A DNA stretch of 64,000 bases from VMDJ01 sp038144195 (GTDB taxonomy: Bacteria; Pseudomonadota; Gammaproteobacteria; Chromatiales; Chromatiaceae). The stretch is taken from positions 1,488,001 to 1,552,000 of the forward strand of contig JAYQNH010000002.1 of the NCBI GenBank assembly GCA_038144195.1. The letters run 5' to 3'. The notes under the pieces are model-generated. The model saw only the letters and a list, made by a program, of their open reading frames with translations. It did not search any database and was not told where the DNA came from. A program made the translations under genes and the position numbers. Below, piece by piece: positions 47,118 to 57,716 of this stretch; within the stretch, counting starts at the first letter, position 1; each line of letters opens with the position of its first letter.

Positions 47118-47881
47118 TAGCGTTCTTCGTTACGCAGAGTGAGAACCTCATATCCATCTGCGGTGCACAAAATAGTGTGTTCCCACTGAGCGGAGAGTTT
47201 TCTATCTTTGGTGATTACTGTCCAACCATCTGGCATCAGTTTGACGTGACGATTACCGGCATTGACCATCGGCTCGATGGTGAAGGTCATACCTTCCTGA
47301 AGCGCCATGCCTGTGCCAGTTTTGCCATAGTGAAGGATTTGTGGATCTTCGTGGAAGCCTTTACCGATGCCGTGACCACAGTATTCATGCACCACGCTGA
47401 AGTGTTCGGATTCGACATAGGTTTGAATGGCGTGACCAATATCACCCAGGGTGGTGCCAGGTTTGACTAGCTCGATACCTGTCCATAAAGCTTTGTGAGT
47501 GACCTCAACTAAACGTTGAGCAAAGGGCTGCGCTTTACCCACGAAAAACATCTTACTGGTGTCGCCGTGGTAGCCATCTTTGATGACGGTGACATCGATA
47601 TTAATGATGTCGCCGTTTTTCAGTTTTTTGTCAGCGGGAATACCGTGACAGACGCAATGGTTCACCGAGGTGCAGATGGATTTTGGAAATCCGCGGTAAT
47701 TGAGCGGGGCAGGAATCGCATCTTGTTCGTTGACGATGTAGTCATGGCAAATGCGGTCTAGTTCGTCGGTTGTGACGCCCGCTTTGACATATTCTCCAAT
47801 CATTTCAAGCACTTCGGCAGCTAGGCGGCCGGCAACGCGCATTTTTTCGATATCTTCTGCGGATTTGATAACAACAGGCAT
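47117..47881 (-). CDS. map: Map, methionine aminopeptidase type I
   Basis: 254 residues. Metal-binding residues sit in the family positions: IINIDVTVIKDGYHGDTSKMF (two Asp), EYCGHGIGKGFHEDP (His), TFTIEPMVN and WEHTILC (Glu). It removes the N-terminal Met from nascent proteins. Divergent from rpsB, as in E. coli. Confidence 0.96.
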   Translation of the reverse strand: MPVVIKSAEDIEKMRVAGRLAAEVLEMIGEYVKAGVTTDELDRICHDYIVNEQDAIPAPLNYRGFPKSICTSVNHCVCHGIPADKKLKNGDIINIDVTVIKDGYHGDTSKMFFVGKAQPFAQRLVEVTHKALWTGIELVKPGTTLGDIGHAIQTYVESEHFSVVHEYCGHGIGKGFHEDPQILHYGKTGTGMALQEGMTFTIEPMVNAGNRHVKLMPDGWTVITKDRKLSAQWEHTILCTADGYEVLTLRNEER

Positions 47882-47947
47882 GGGGTGAGTAATCCAGGCT
47901 AACGTAATGAAAACTAAAGGTTAATTCGCCCAAAAACACAGAATTTA

Positions 47948-47976
47948 TTGAGTCGGACAAGCCCCTATGGTATAAA
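47948..47976 (+). promoter_or_regulatory. Sigma70 promoter upstream of rpsB
   Basis: TTGAGT (47948-47953), 17-base spacer, TATAAA (47971-47976). Transcription from about 47983 would give a leader of about 125 nt. Confidence 0.7.
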
Positions 47977-47983
47977 ACGCGCC

Positions 47984-48107
47984 GTTTTGCGGCAATGGTG
48001 CAGCAAAACAACTATTCCCACACGCATTGCAACTGCTTGATCTGGGTGCCGGCTAGCCGGTGGGTTAACAGGATGCGTGGAGGCTTAACCCGAATTCGGA
48101 GATTCAA
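47984..48107 (+). promoter_or_regulatory. rpsB 5' leader, candidate S2 autoregulatory structure
   Basis: Two stem-loops: CCGGC-TA-GCCGG (48049-48060) and GGGTTAA (48062-48068) with TTAACCC (48085-48091) around a 16-nt loop. They precede the RBS CGGAG (48096-48100). Enterobacterial rpsB leaders bind S2 to repress rpsB-tsf; homology of this structure is inferred from position. Confidence 0.5.
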
Positions 48108-48833
48108 ATGAGCAAAGTATCTATGCGCCAGATGCTCGAAGCAGGCGTGCATTTCGGTCACCAGACCCGTTACTGGAACCCACAGATGGCACCGTTCATC
48201 TTTGGTCAGCGTAACAAAATCCATATCATCAACCTCGAAAAATCACTGCCTCTTTTCCAAGATGCAATGAACTTCGTTGGTAAGTTAGCTTCAAATGGCG
48301 GCAAGATTATGTTCGTCGGCACTAAGCGCGCAGCGCGTGGTGTTGTTGCAGAAGAAGCACAACGTTGCGGTATGCCATACGTTAACCATCGTTGGTTAGG
48401 CGGCATGCTGACAAACTTCAAAACCATCAAGCAATCCATTAAGCGTCTTAAAGAACTTGAGGCAATGAATGAAGATGGTTCTATGGCAGCTCGCTTTAAC
48501 AAGAAAGAGCAGCTAACCCTGAATCGTGAGTTGGCAAAGCTTGAGCTTAGCTTGGGCGGTATCAAAGATATGAACAGCCTGCCTGATGCGCTGTTTGTTA
48601 TCGATTGTGGCCACGAAGATATCGCGATTGCTGAAGCTAACAAGCTAGGCATCCCTGTTATCGCTATTGTTGATACTAACAATGACCCTAAGGGCGTTGA
48701 TTACGTTATCCCAGGTAACGATGACGCGATCCGTGCGATTCAGTTGTACGTTCAAGAAGCTTCTGCTGCTGTCTTGGAAGGTCGTACAGCTGCTGCTCGC
48801 GCTGTTGCTAGCGACAAATCAGCTGAGGCGTAA
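48108..48833 (+). CDS. rpsB: Ribosomal protein S2
   Basis: 241 residues: MSKVSMRQMLEAGVHFGHQTRYWNP, FVGTKRAARGVVAEEAQRCG and GIPVIAIVDTNNDPKGVDYVIPGNDDA are S2 hallmarks. Component of the 30S subunit. Heads the rpsB-tsf transcript; codon use is strongly biased. Confidence 0.98.
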   Translation: MSKVSMRQMLEAGVHFGHQTRYWNPQMAPFIFGQRNKIHIINLEKSLPLFQDAMNFVGKLASNGGKIMFVGTKRAARGVVAEEAQRCGMPYVNHRWLGGMLTNFKTIKQSIKRLKELEAMNEDGSMAARFNKKEQLTLNRELAKLELSLGGIKDMNSLPDALFVIDCGHEDIAIAEANKLGIPVIAIVDTNNDPKGVDYVIPGNDDAIRAIQLYVQEASAAVLEGRTAAARAVASDKSAEA

Positions 48834-48854
48834 TCCAACGCTTATCGGTTAGTT

Positions 48855-48879
48855 ACATCACCCGCATTGCGGGTGATGT
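48855..48879 (+). promoter_or_regulatory. Stem-loop between rpsB and tsf
   Basis: ACATCACCCGC/GCGGGTGATGT forms an 11-bp perfect stem with a 3-nt loop. No T run follows, so it probably adjusts the rpsB to tsf ratio or protects the rpsB mRNA. Confidence 0.6.
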
Positions 48880-48917
48880 GCTTTACATGAATTTAAAAAG
48901 TTAAAGGTGATGTAATC

Positions 48918-49809
48918 ATGGCAATTACTGCTTCATTGGTTAAAGAACTTCGCGAGCGTACTGGCGCTGGCATGATGGAGTGTAAGAAAGCACTCGAAGA
49001 AACTAACGGCGATATCGAAGTTGCAATCGAAAATATGCGTAAATCTGGCCAAGCGAAAGCGGCTAAGAAAGCAGGTCGTATTGCGGCAGATGGCGTTATT
49101 AAAGTTGCTATTTCAGCTGACGGTAAGTCTGCAGCAATGGTTGAGGTTAACTGTGAAACTGATTTCGTTGCTAAGGACGAAAACTTCCAGTCATTCGCTG
49201 ATGCTATTGCTAATCGCGCGTTAAACAGTGATGTTGCTGATGTAGAAGCGCTTGTGGCGTTGCCGCTGCACGAAGGTGAAGCAACCACAATCGAAGAAGC
49301 TCGTCAGGCATTGATCTCAAAGATCGGTGAGAACATGACAGTTCGTCGCATGATGCGTTTCTCAACTTCTGGTGTGCTATCTAGCTACCTGCACGGCAAC
49401 CGTATTGGTGTTGTTGTTGATACCGATCAGAATGCTGACTTGGGTCGTGATGTGGCAATGCACGTTGCTGCAGTTAACCCAGTTTGCATTGATGAGTCAG
49501 GTGTACCTGCTGAATTGCTTGAGAAAGAGCGCGACATCGTTGTGACTCAGGCTCAAGAGAGTGGTAAGCCAGCTGACATCATCGAGAAGATGGTTGAAGG
49601 TCGTATGCGTAAAGTACTTGGCAGAGATCACTTTGGTTGGTCAGACATTCGTTAAGGATCCAGACACCACCGTCGGTAAATTGCTGAGCAGCAGTGGCGT
49701 AACTTTGAATAGCTTCAACCGCTTCGAAGTCGGTGAAGGTATCGAGAAGAAATCAGAAAACTTCAGAGATGAAGTTATGGCACAAGCCGCAGCAGCTCGC
49801 GGCGAGTGA
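48918..49809 (+). CDS. tsf: Elongation factor Ts (one frameshift)
   Basis: MAITASLVKELRERTGAGMMECKKAL begins the UBA-like domain; the core and coiled-coil follow. The frame is lost near 49618: instead of RKVLGRDHFGW the proper continuation is LAEITLVGQTFVKDPDTTVG and RFEVGEGIEKK, to stop 49809. The whole protein has about 296 residues. It regenerates EF-Tu-GTP. Followed by a strong terminator. Confidence 0.95.
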
Positions 49810-49817
49810 TAACATCA

Positions 49818-49846
49818 GACCCGCACCTAGTGCGGGTCTTTTGTTT
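49818..49846 (+). terminator. Rho-independent terminator after tsf
   Basis: GACCCGCA/TGCGGGTC 8-bp stem with CCTAG loop followed by TTTTGTTTT. Confidence 0.88.
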
Positions 49847-49874
49847 TAGCCATATTTAAAAGGAACCCTACCCA

Positions 49875-50597
49875 ATGCCAAATGCTCAATTACCAAAACG
49901 ACTACTCCTTAAGATGAGCGGAGAAGCGCTCATGGGTGACGGTGATTTTGGTATCGATTCAGCGACTCTGGCGCGTTATGCGGCGGATATTGCCGAGTTG
50001 GTTGCAAAGGGCATTCAAGTAGGCGTGGTTATCGGTGGTGGCAATATCTTCCGAGGTGCTGGCCTTGCAGGTGGTGGTTTTGACCGAGTTCGTGGTGATC
50101 ACATGGGTATGCTAGCGACGGTGATGAACTCGCTAGCAATGCAAGATCAACTTACAAAACTCAATATCGATGCACGTACCTTGTCGGCGTTCCGTATCGA
50201 TACCGTTTGTGAGTCTTATTCACGTGATATGGCGGTGGCCCACCTAGAGGCTGGACGTGTTGCAATTATGGCGGCAGGAACGGGTAACCCTTACTTCACG
50301 ACCGACTCTGCAGCCAGCTTGCGTGCGATTGAGATCGGCGCCGATTTGATGATCAAAGCGACCAAAGTTGATGGTGTATATTCCGCAGATCCTAAGAAGG
50401 ATCCAAATGCTGAGTTTTACGCGACTTTGACGTACGATCAGGTTTTGGCACAGGGCTTAGGCGTCATGGATGCGACAGCGGTTGTCTTGTGTAAAGAAAA
50501 TAATATGCCCTTAAGGGTAATGAATATTAACGAGCAAGGTGCTTTGACACGCTTGGTTTCAGGCGATTCAGTTGGCACCTTTGTGACGGGAGTCTAA
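49875..50597 (+). CDS. pyrH: UMP kinase
   Basis: 240 residues of the amino acid kinase fold: LLLKMSGEALMG, VGVVIGGGNIFRGAGLA, and FTTDSAASLRAIEIGADLMI. Phosphorylates UMP to UDP; essential. Preceded by the tsf terminator and followed after 7 bp by frr. Confidence 0.97.
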   Translation: MPNAQLPKRLLLKMSGEALMGDGDFGIDSATLARYAADIAELVAKGIQVGVVIGGGNIFRGAGLAGGGFDRVRGDHMGMLATVMNSLAMQDQLTKLNIDARTLSAFRIDTVCESYSRDMAVAHLEAGRVAIMAAGTGNPYFTTDSAASLRAIEIGADLMIKATKVDGVYSADPKKDPNAEFYATLTYDQVLAQGLGVMDATAVVLCKENNMPLRVMNINEQGALTRLVSGDSVGTFVTGV

Positions 50598-50604
50598 AAA
50601 CGTC

Positions 50605-51162
50605 ATGATTGATGACATTAAAGAAGATGCTGCTGGCCGTATGGCGAAAAGCGTCGATGCTTTAGGTGAAAATTTAGCAAAGGTTCGTACTGGTCGTGCG
50701 CACCCATCAATGTTGGATCACGTTGTCGTGAGCTACTACGGTGCAGATACCCCGCTTAAGCAAGTGGCTAACGTCGGTGTTGAAGATGCGCGTACATTAA
50801 CTGTACAGCCTTGGGAGCAAGGTATGGTGCAAGCGGTTGAGAAAGCGATCCTAGAATCTAATCTCGGCGTGACTCCAAATACAGCAGGCACTTTAATTCG
50901 CTTGCCGATCCCACCTCTAACAGAAGAGCGTCGTAAAGATATGACGCGTATTGTTCGAGCTGAGGCAGAGCAGGCACGAGTGGCGGTGCGTAACATTCGT
51001 CGTGATGCCAATGGCAGTTTGAAAGAGTTAGTTAAAGAAAAGCTCATTTCTGAAGATGATGAGCATCGTGGTCAGGAGATCATTCAGAAGTTGACCGATC
51101 AGCACGTCAACGAGATTGATCAATTGATGGCAAAGAAAGAAGAAGACTTGATGTCGGTATAA
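50605..51162 (+). CDS. frr: Ribosome recycling factor
   Basis: 185 residues: MAKSVDALGENLAKVRTGRAHPSMLD, PWEQGMVQAVEKAI, IPPLTEERRKDM and the C-terminal three-helix bundle. Splits post-termination ribosomes with EF-G. Standard pyrH-frr pair. Confidence 0.98.
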   Translation: MIDDIKEDAAGRMAKSVDALGENLAKVRTGRAHPSMLDHVVVSYYGADTPLKQVANVGVEDARTLTVQPWEQGMVQAVEKAILESNLGVTPNTAGTLIRLPIPPLTEERRKDMTRIVRAEAEQARVAVRNIRRDANGSLKELVKEKLISEDDEHRGQEIIQKLTDQHVNEIDQLMAKKEEDLMSV

Positions 51163-51186
51163 TCCAGCCGGGAACAGTCACCTAAG

Positions 51187-51211
51187 CGCCGACGTTATGT
51201 CGGCGTTTTTG
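51187..51211 (+). terminator. Rho-independent terminator between frr and uppS
   Basis: CGCCGAC/GTCGGCG with a GTTAT loop, then TTTTTG. Some read-through to uppS is likely, since no clear promoter is seen between them. Confidence 0.75.
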
Positions 51212-51225
51212 TAATAGGAATACGA

Positions 51226-51945
51226 GTGAATATACCGCGTCATATTGCCATCATCATGGATGGTAATGGCCGATGGGCGAAGCAACAGGGTAAAGCGAGG
51301 CATCATGGCCATAAGGCAGGTGCTGAATCGGTACACCGTGTTGTTCAAACTTGCGGCGAGTTGGGCGTTGAAGCACTCACCTTATTCGCATTCAGTAGTG
51401 AGAACTGGAAACGACCAAAGCTTGAAGTTGAGCTTTTGATGGAGCTGTTTATGACGGCTTTATCTCGTGAGGTTAAAAGCTTAAAAAAGAATAACGTTAA
51501 GCTGCGGGTGATTGGCGAACTATCGGCATTTCCGCAGCGGCTACAAGATAAAATACAAAAATCGATTGATGAAACCGCTGGCTGCACGGGTTTGCATCTC
51601 AATATTGCCGCAAATTATGGCGGTCGATGGGACGCGACTAATGCCGCTAAGCAGATTGCACGTCAGGTTCAGTTGGGTGAGTTGACGCTTGAACAGATTG
51701 ATGAGAATCAGTTTAACGCCTTTACTCAATTGTCGGATTTGCCGGAAGTAGACCTGTTTATTCGTACTGGTGGTGAAATCAGGGTGAGTAATTTTTTACT
51801 TTGGCAAATTGCCTATAGTGAGTTGGTGTTTAGTGATGTGCTTTGGCCTGAGTTTGGTGATGAGGCATTGAAAGATGCCATTGAACAGTTCTCAAAGCGT
51901 CAGCGCCGTTTCGGTAAAACCGGTGAACAAATAGAAGAAAATTGA
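51226..51945 (+). CDS. uppS: UppS, undecaprenyl diphosphate synthase
   Basis: 239 residues from GTG 51226: IAIIMDGNGRWAKQQG (catalytic Asp), FAFSSENWKRP, and the FIRTGGEIRVSNFLLWQ motif. Makes the C55 lipid carrier for peptidoglycan and O-antigen. Its stop lies 2 bp before the cdsA ATG. Confidence 0.97.
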   Translation: MNIPRHIAIIMDGNGRWAKQQGKARHHGHKAGAESVHRVVQTCGELGVEALTLFAFSSENWKRPKLEVELLMELFMTALSREVKSLKKNNVKLRVIGELSAFPQRLQDKIQKSIDETAGCTGLHLNIAANYGGRWDATNAAKQIARQVQLGELTLEQIDENQFNAFTQLSDLPEVDLFIRTGGEIRVSNFLLWQIAYSELVFSDVLWPEFGDEALKDAIEQFSKRQRRFGKTGEQIEEN

Positions 51946-51947
51946 TT

Positions 51948-52763
51948 ATGTTAAAGCAACGCATTTTGACCGCACTGGTTTTAATCCCGATAGTGATTGG
52001 TGTGATTTTTTACGCACCCATTGAGGTGTTTGCGAGTTTTATCGGTGCTGTCTCGTTATTGGCTGCACGTGAGTGGGCCAATTTAAATGGTCTAAAAACA
52101 TTAGCTAGTCAGTTGCCGTACATGATTGCTGTAGCGGTTTTAGTAATGATGTTAGCGATGATGCCGGGTATCGTTTTTGTGTTGTTTGCTGCGATTACCG
52201 TTTTTTGGGTTGGCAACAGTTTCACCTTGGTAATGCGTAACAAGCCGCTTGAGCAAGTGGATGGCCTACGCCCAGGTATGTTGGCAATGGGCGTGTTGAT
52301 TTTAAGTAGCGTATTTTTGGCGATGATCCAATTGCATCAAACGCCGGCCATTGGATCTGGCTTGGTGATGTTTTTATTCGTCTTGATATGGGTGGCAGAT
52401 TCAGGCGCGTATTTCGCTGGACGGGCTTTCGGTAAACATAAACTTTCACCACATGTTAGCCCCGGTAAAACATGGGAAGGTGCTTTTGGAGCTTTATTGG
52501 GCGCTGTCGTCTGCGGCGTTGTGTTGCATCGTTTCGAATGGTTTGAGCTGAGCGTAATGCAGCTTGTATTTGTCTGTGTTGCGACCGCTTGGGTGTCAAT
52601 TGGTGGCGACCTTTTTGAAAGCGTGATGAAGCGACAAGCGGATGTGAAAGATAGCGGTAACTTATTGCCGGGACATGGTGGTGTGCTCGATCGTATCGAT
52701 AGTTTGTTAGCCGCAGCACCTGTTTTCCTGATGTTGGTTGCATTGGCGGGTGGCCTTAAGTGA
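51948..52763 (+). CDS. cdsA: CdsA, phosphatidate cytidylyltransferase
   Basis: 271 residues, about eight membrane helices. The start is the ATG at 51948 (MLKQRILTALV); an in-frame TTG at 51942 overlaps uppS. The family signature SPGKTWEGAFGALLGA and the C-terminal GHGGVLDRIDSLLAAAPVF are present. Makes CDP-diacylglycerol. Confidence 0.95.
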   Translation: MLKQRILTALVLIPIVIGVIFYAPIEVFASFIGAVSLLAAREWANLNGLKTLASQLPYMIAVAVLVMMLAMMPGIVFVLFAAITVFWVGNSFTLVMRNKPLEQVDGLRPGMLAMGVLILSSVFLAMIQLHQTPAIGSGLVMFLFVLIWVADSGAYFAGRAFGKHKLSPHVSPGKTWEGAFGALLGAVVCGVVLHRFEWFELSVMQLVFVCVATAWVSIGGDLFESVMKRQADVKDSGNLLPGHGGVLDRIDSLLAAAPVFLMLVALAGGLK

Positions 52764-53929
52764 TTGGTGTTAGCGTTCTCGGTTCGACCGGTTCAATCGG
52801 TATCAGCACGCTGGATGTGGTTGCTCAGCATCCTGAGCGTTATCGTGCAATTGGCCTTGCAGCGAATACGGATGTGGAAGGACTATTCCAACAATGCGAA
52901 CGTTTTCAGCCAGCTGTGGTTGCGATGGCCGATGAAGCCAGTGCAGCTGAGTTAGCAAAACGATTAGCGTCTATCGGATCATCTATTGAAGTGCTTGCCG
53001 GCCAAGAAGGTGTAATAGCGATCGCTGAGATGGCAGATGCTGACATGGTGATGGCAGCGATTGTTGGTGCGGCGGGTTTAACACCTACCTTGGCTGCGGT
53101 GCGTAAAGGCAAACGCATTTTACTGGCTAATAAAGAATCGCTCGTTGTGGCGGGTGATTTATTCATGCGCGAAGTGAAAGCCCATGACGCATCCGTCTTG
53201 CCGATTGATAGTGAGCACAATGCGGTTTTTCAGTGTATGCCGCAAGATTTTGATCAGGGCTTAGCAGCAAAGGGCGTCAAACGTATTTTGTTGACGGCTT
53301 CTGGTGGGCCCTTTCGCACATGGTCTCAAGATCAATTGCAATCAGTAACGCCTGAACAAGCGTGTGCTCATCCAAATTGGAGCATGGGGCGAAAGATCTC
53401 TGTTGATTCGGCAACCATGATGAACAAAGGCCTTGAAGTCATCGAAGCGCGTTGGCTCTTCAATGCAACTCCGGAGCAGATCAAAGTGGTCGTTCATTCA
53501 CAGAGCGTGGTGCATTCAATGGTGCAGTATGTCGATGGTTCCGTTTTGGCTCAGTTGGGTAATCCTGATATGCGCACGCCGATTGCACATGCGATGGCTT
53601 GGCCTGAGCGTCATGGCTCGGGCGTGGCTTCATTAGATTTGTTTGAGATCGCGCGTCTGGATTTTGAAGAGCCGGATACTCAACGATTTCCGTGTTTGCG
53701 TTTAGCCTTTGATGCCGTCGCGGCGGCGGGTGTCGCGCCAGCGGTTCTCAATGCGGCGAATGAGGTCGCAGTTGATGCTTTCTTAAATAAACAACTGGCT
53801 TTTGTGCGTATCCCCGAGGTTATTGAAACGGTTCTTTCGCAGAATATTGAGGGTGATCTCGATTCAGTTGATGGTTTGATGTCAATTGATCAAGCGGCGC
53901 GTTCTGCAGCGGAACAATTGCTGCACTGA
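52760..53929 (+). CDS. dxr: Dxr, 1-deoxy-D-xylulose 5-phosphate reductoisomerase
   Basis: 389 residues from GTG 52760, which overlaps the cdsA stop. NADPH motif VLGSTGSIG, DSEHNAVFQ, TASGGPFRTW and KISVDSATMMNKGLEVIEA (metal and substrate residues). Commits carbon to the MEP isoprenoid route. Confidence 0.97.
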   Translation: MIGVSVLGSTGSIGISTLDVVAQHPERYRAIGLAANTDVEGLFQQCERFQPAVVAMADEASAAELAKRLASIGSSIEVLAGQEGVIAIAEMADADMVMAAIVGAAGLTPTLAAVRKGKRILLANKESLVVAGDLFMREVKAHDASVLPIDSEHNAVFQCMPQDFDQGLAAKGVKRILLTASGGPFRTWSQDQLQSVTPEQACAHPNWSMGRKISVDSATMMNKGLEVIEARWLFNATPEQIKVVVHSQSVVHSMVQYVDGSVLAQLGNPDMRTPIAHAMAWPERHGSGVASLDLFEIARLDFEEPDTQRFPCLRLAFDAVAAAGVAPAVLNAANEVAVDAFLNKQLAFVRIPEVIETVLSQNIEGDLDSVDGLMSIDQAARSAAEQLLH

Positions 53930-53944
53930 TCGGTCTATCGAGTT

Positions 53945-55308
53945 ATGGAAATTCTGCAGAAAGTTTTCTTTTTTATCGTTGCGATCGGTGTGCTGGTAAC
54001 AGTGCATGAGTTTGGCCATTACTGGGTAGCTCGTCGAGCAGGTGTTAAGGTGCTGCGTTTCTCGATTGGTTTTGGTCGACCTTTGCTTTCTTGGGTTAGG
54101 GGTGAAGATAAAACCGAATATGTGATTGCAGCGATCCCTCTGGGTGGTTACGTCAAGATGGTTGATACCCGAGAAGGCGATATTGCTGAACAAGACTTGC
54201 CACGTGCTTTTGATAAACAGTCGTTAGCAAAACGCACAGCCGTTGTTGCTGCGGGTCCTGTGTTTAACTTTATCTTCGCTATTCTGGCTTATTGGCTGGT
54301 TTTTCAGATTGGCGAAACTGGTGCGCGTCCTTTGGTTGGGCAACTGGCAAGCAATGGTGTGGCAGTTGAAACTGGCTTTATGCCTGGTGATGAGTTTATC
54401 GCGATCTCCGGCGAGAAAACGCCAACCTGGGGTTCTGTAGCGCAGCGTATCGCGACCACTGTAATGGCAGGTGAGAATCTCTCCATCCGTGTTCAGGGCG
54501 AGGAAGGCTTTGCCAGAGACTTGTTCGTTAATGCCTCTGTGTTCGGTGAATTTGATGAGAATACGGATGTACTTAAGACCTTGGGTATCGAGCCGGCTAA
54601 GCCGCAGATTCCAGCGATTGTTGGCGAAGTCATTCCAAATGGTCCGGCTGAACATGCTGGTTTGCAGCAAGGCGATGTAATCAAGGCAATTGATGGGCAA
54701 CCTGTCGAGGATTGGTTTGCGTGGGTCAAATGGGTTCGCGATAACGCCGGCCAACAGCTCAAGGTGGATATTGAACGAAATGGCTCATTATTGTCGTTTG
54801 CATTTGACGCCTGAGCGTGTTGAGCAGGGCGGTGAAGTTTTTGGTCGTGTCGGGATTAAGGCGCAGGCGCCAAGTGAAGACCTTTCTCGTTATCGAGCAG
54901 AGATTGTCTTAGGGCCAGTTGATGCGTTTGTAGGAGCAGTTATCCGCACGGCTGAATACTCATGGCTAACACTGAAAGTGCTGGGGCGGATGCTCATTGG
55001 CGAAGCTTCAGTGAAGAATTTGAGTGGGCCACTGACGATTGCTGATGTGGCCGGTCAAACAGCATCTTTTGGCTTGGTGGCTTTTTTAAAGTTTTTGGCC
55101 ATTGTGAGTATCAGCTTGGGCGTATTGAATCTTTTACCAGTGCCTATGCTTGATGGCGGACATTTGCTTTATTTTGCCGTTGAGGCGGTGACCAGGAAAG
55201 TCGGTTAGCGAGGCTATTCAATTACGTGCTCAGCAAATCGGTATTGCGGTATTGGCCTCGGTGATGTTTTTGGCCTTTTACGTTGATTTTACTCGTTATT
55301 TTGGCTGA
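53945..55308 (+). CDS. rseP: RseP, site-2 intramembrane protease (two frameshifts)
   Basis: N-terminal HEFGH zinc motif in TVHEFGHYWVARRAG, two PDZ domains in the middle, and a C-terminal LLPVPMLDGGHLLYF (LDG motif). The frame is lost near 54800 and again near 55198, ending with IGIAVLASVMFLAFYVDF and stop TGA 55306-55308; about 453 residues overall. It cleaves RseA to release sigma-E and also processes signal peptides. Confidence 0.93.
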
Positions 55309-55353
55309 ATCGCTCGTTTGTCAGGCGGGTGGCAACGTCCCGGGTATTCCCGA

Positions 55354-55359
55354 TATAAT
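55354..55359 (+). promoter_or_regulatory. Candidate -10 element before bamA
   Basis: A perfect TATAAT (55354-55359) with only a weak -35 (GGCAAC, 55331-55336) 17 bases upstream. It could give bamA a promoter of its own inside the long operon. Confidence 0.35.
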
Positions 55360-55425
55360 CTGCGGATAATTTCGCCCTAAAAGGCGATTAAAAAGAATAA
55401 ACACGCATTGCGTTCGAAGGTTGTT

Positions 55426-57716
55426 ATGACGCCAATTCAAAAGCTGCTTGCTGGAGCTGTTTTTTCAGTAGTTGCTCTGTCTGTTCAAGCTGCCACTTTC
55501 AAAGTGGAAGATATTCGTGTTGAAGGTTTGCAGCGTATTACGGCTGGTACCGTATTTAACTACCTTCCAGTTAAGCCGGGACAGACAATCGACGAGGCCG
55601 AAACAGCCGGTATCGTGCGTGAGTTATTCAAAACCGGTTTCTTTAAAGATGTTCGTTTAGAGCGCCAAGGCGATGTCTTGATTGTGTCTGTGGATGAACG
55701 TCCTGCGATTGCAGAGCTGACATTCAGTGGTAACAAGTCGATTCCTGAAGAAGCGCTGCGTGAAGGTTTGAAAGATGCTGGTTTGGCTGAAGGTCGTACT
55801 TTTGATCAGTCGGTGCTCGATAACATTCAGCAAGAATTAGAGCGTCAGTTCTTTAACCAAGGTAAGTATTCGGTCACCGTTGAAACTGTCGTAACTCCAC
55901 TAGAGCGTAACCGTGTTGGTATCGCAATTGATATTGTTGAAGGTGATACAGCTCGTATTAAGCAAATCAACATTGTGGGTAACAAGCCTTCGAAGAAGAA
56001 GATCTTCTCGACATGTTTGACTCGAAAGCAGGTAGCTGGACAGCGTGGTTAACTAATGAAGATCAATATTCTCGTCCCAAGCTATCGGGTGATTTAGAAA
56101 AGCTGCGATCGCATTATTTGGATCGCGGTTATATTAAATTCAAAATTGACTCGACCCAGGTCTCAATCACCCCAGACAAAAAAGATATTTACATCACCAT
56201 CAATGTGAGTGAAGGTGATGTCTATCGTTTAAAGGATATTCAGCTAGCAGGTGAGTATGTCGGTGAAACCGATGAGTATTTCCCGTTGATTCAATTGCGT
56301 CGCGGTGAAGCCTTTAATCGTAAAGAGATTGTAGAGTAGCAGTGATCGTGTTTCAGCGTTACTTGCGGACAAAGGCTATGCCTTTGCAAACGTCAATGCG
56401 ATTCCTGATATCAACGAGGACGATAAAACGGTTGTGGTGACCTATTTCGTTGACCCAGGTAAGCGCGTTTATGTGCGCCGTTTAAATATCCGCGGTAATA
56501 CGCGTACTCGAGATGAGGTGGTGCGTCGTGAGTTCCGTCAGATGGAATCAGCTTGGTTCTCGAGTGAAAAGCTTAAGCTATCAAAAGAGCGTGTTAACCG
56601 TACTGGTTATTTCCAAAAGGTCAATGTAGCAACGCCAACCGTGCCAGGACAGCCTGACCAGGTTGATGTAAATGTGGATCTTGAAGAGTTGCCGGCAGGT
56701 CAATTGGTGGCGGGTTTGGGCTATTCGCAAGCCGATGGTGTGGCCTTCAATGCGGCTATTTCGCAGGATAATTTTATTGGTACCGGCAAAAAGGTTTCAC
56801 TAGCGTTTAAAACAGCATCTGCTCAACAAGAATATACAGTTGCTTATACCAATCCTTATTACACCGTCGATGGTGTGAGCCGTGGTTTCACCTTTAGTCA
56901 TAGGGCAACAGACTTCGCTGAATTAGATTCGGCAGACTATAAAATTGATGACACTATTTTGGGCGTTAACTTCGGTATTCCGTTGACCGAATTTAACCGC
57001 TTTAGTTTTAGTTCAAATTTGCACTTCTCAAATTTTGAAAAAGGCGGCTACGGCATCTTTCAAGTTTGGTGAGCGATTGGGAGGTTGCTGAAGGTACTTC
57101 CTATACCAACTTGGATGTTGCATTTAACTGGACGAGTGATGATCGTGACAGTGCGTTGATGCCAACGTCAGGTTCTGTATCTCGTTTATCAGCAGAAGCT
57201 ACTGTTCCAGGTAGTACATTGGGTTTTATAAAGCAGGCGCAAAACATCGTCGCTACTGGCCCATGTACGGTGATCTAGTGTTCTCGTTGAATGGTGAGGT
57301 GGGTTATGGTGATTCTTACGGTGACACCTCAAAGTTGCCTTTCTATGAGAATTACTACATTGGTGGTCCTTCTTCGGTACGTGGCTATGCAGCGCGCTCA
57401 ATTGGTCCTCGTGAAGACGCAACAGCAACAGGTGATCCGATCGGTGGTAACTTTAAGCTGCTAACCAATGCGGAGTTTTATGTTCCATCGCCAGTTTATT
57501 CAGACACCGATGCGTTTAGTTGTTTTTGCAGATGCCGGTACCGTTATGGATACCACCAATGATGTTGACTGGAATGAATTGCGTTATTCAACGGGTGTTG
57601 GTTTGGCTTGGATGTCGCCTGTGGGCCCATTGACCTTGAGTTATGCAAAAGGCTTAAAAGAAGACTCTCAAGACGAGCTTGAATCATTCCAGTTTACATT
57701 GGGTACGGTCTTTTAA
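55426..57716 (+). CDS. bamA: BamA, outer-membrane protein assembly factor (about five frameshifts)
   Basis: ATG 55426 begins a signal peptide (MTPIQKLLAGAVFSVVALSVQA). Five POTRA domains follow (VEDIRVEGLQRITAGTVFNYLP and so on) and a C-terminal 16-strand barrel with RGYAARSIGP and SVGPLTLSYAK-like strands, ending in FQFTLGTVF with a final Phe. The frame breaks near 56010, 56335, 57062, 57260 and 57520. About 760 residues in total. BamA inserts beta-barrel proteins into the outer membrane and is essential, so the breaks must be sequence errors. Confidence 0.93.
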
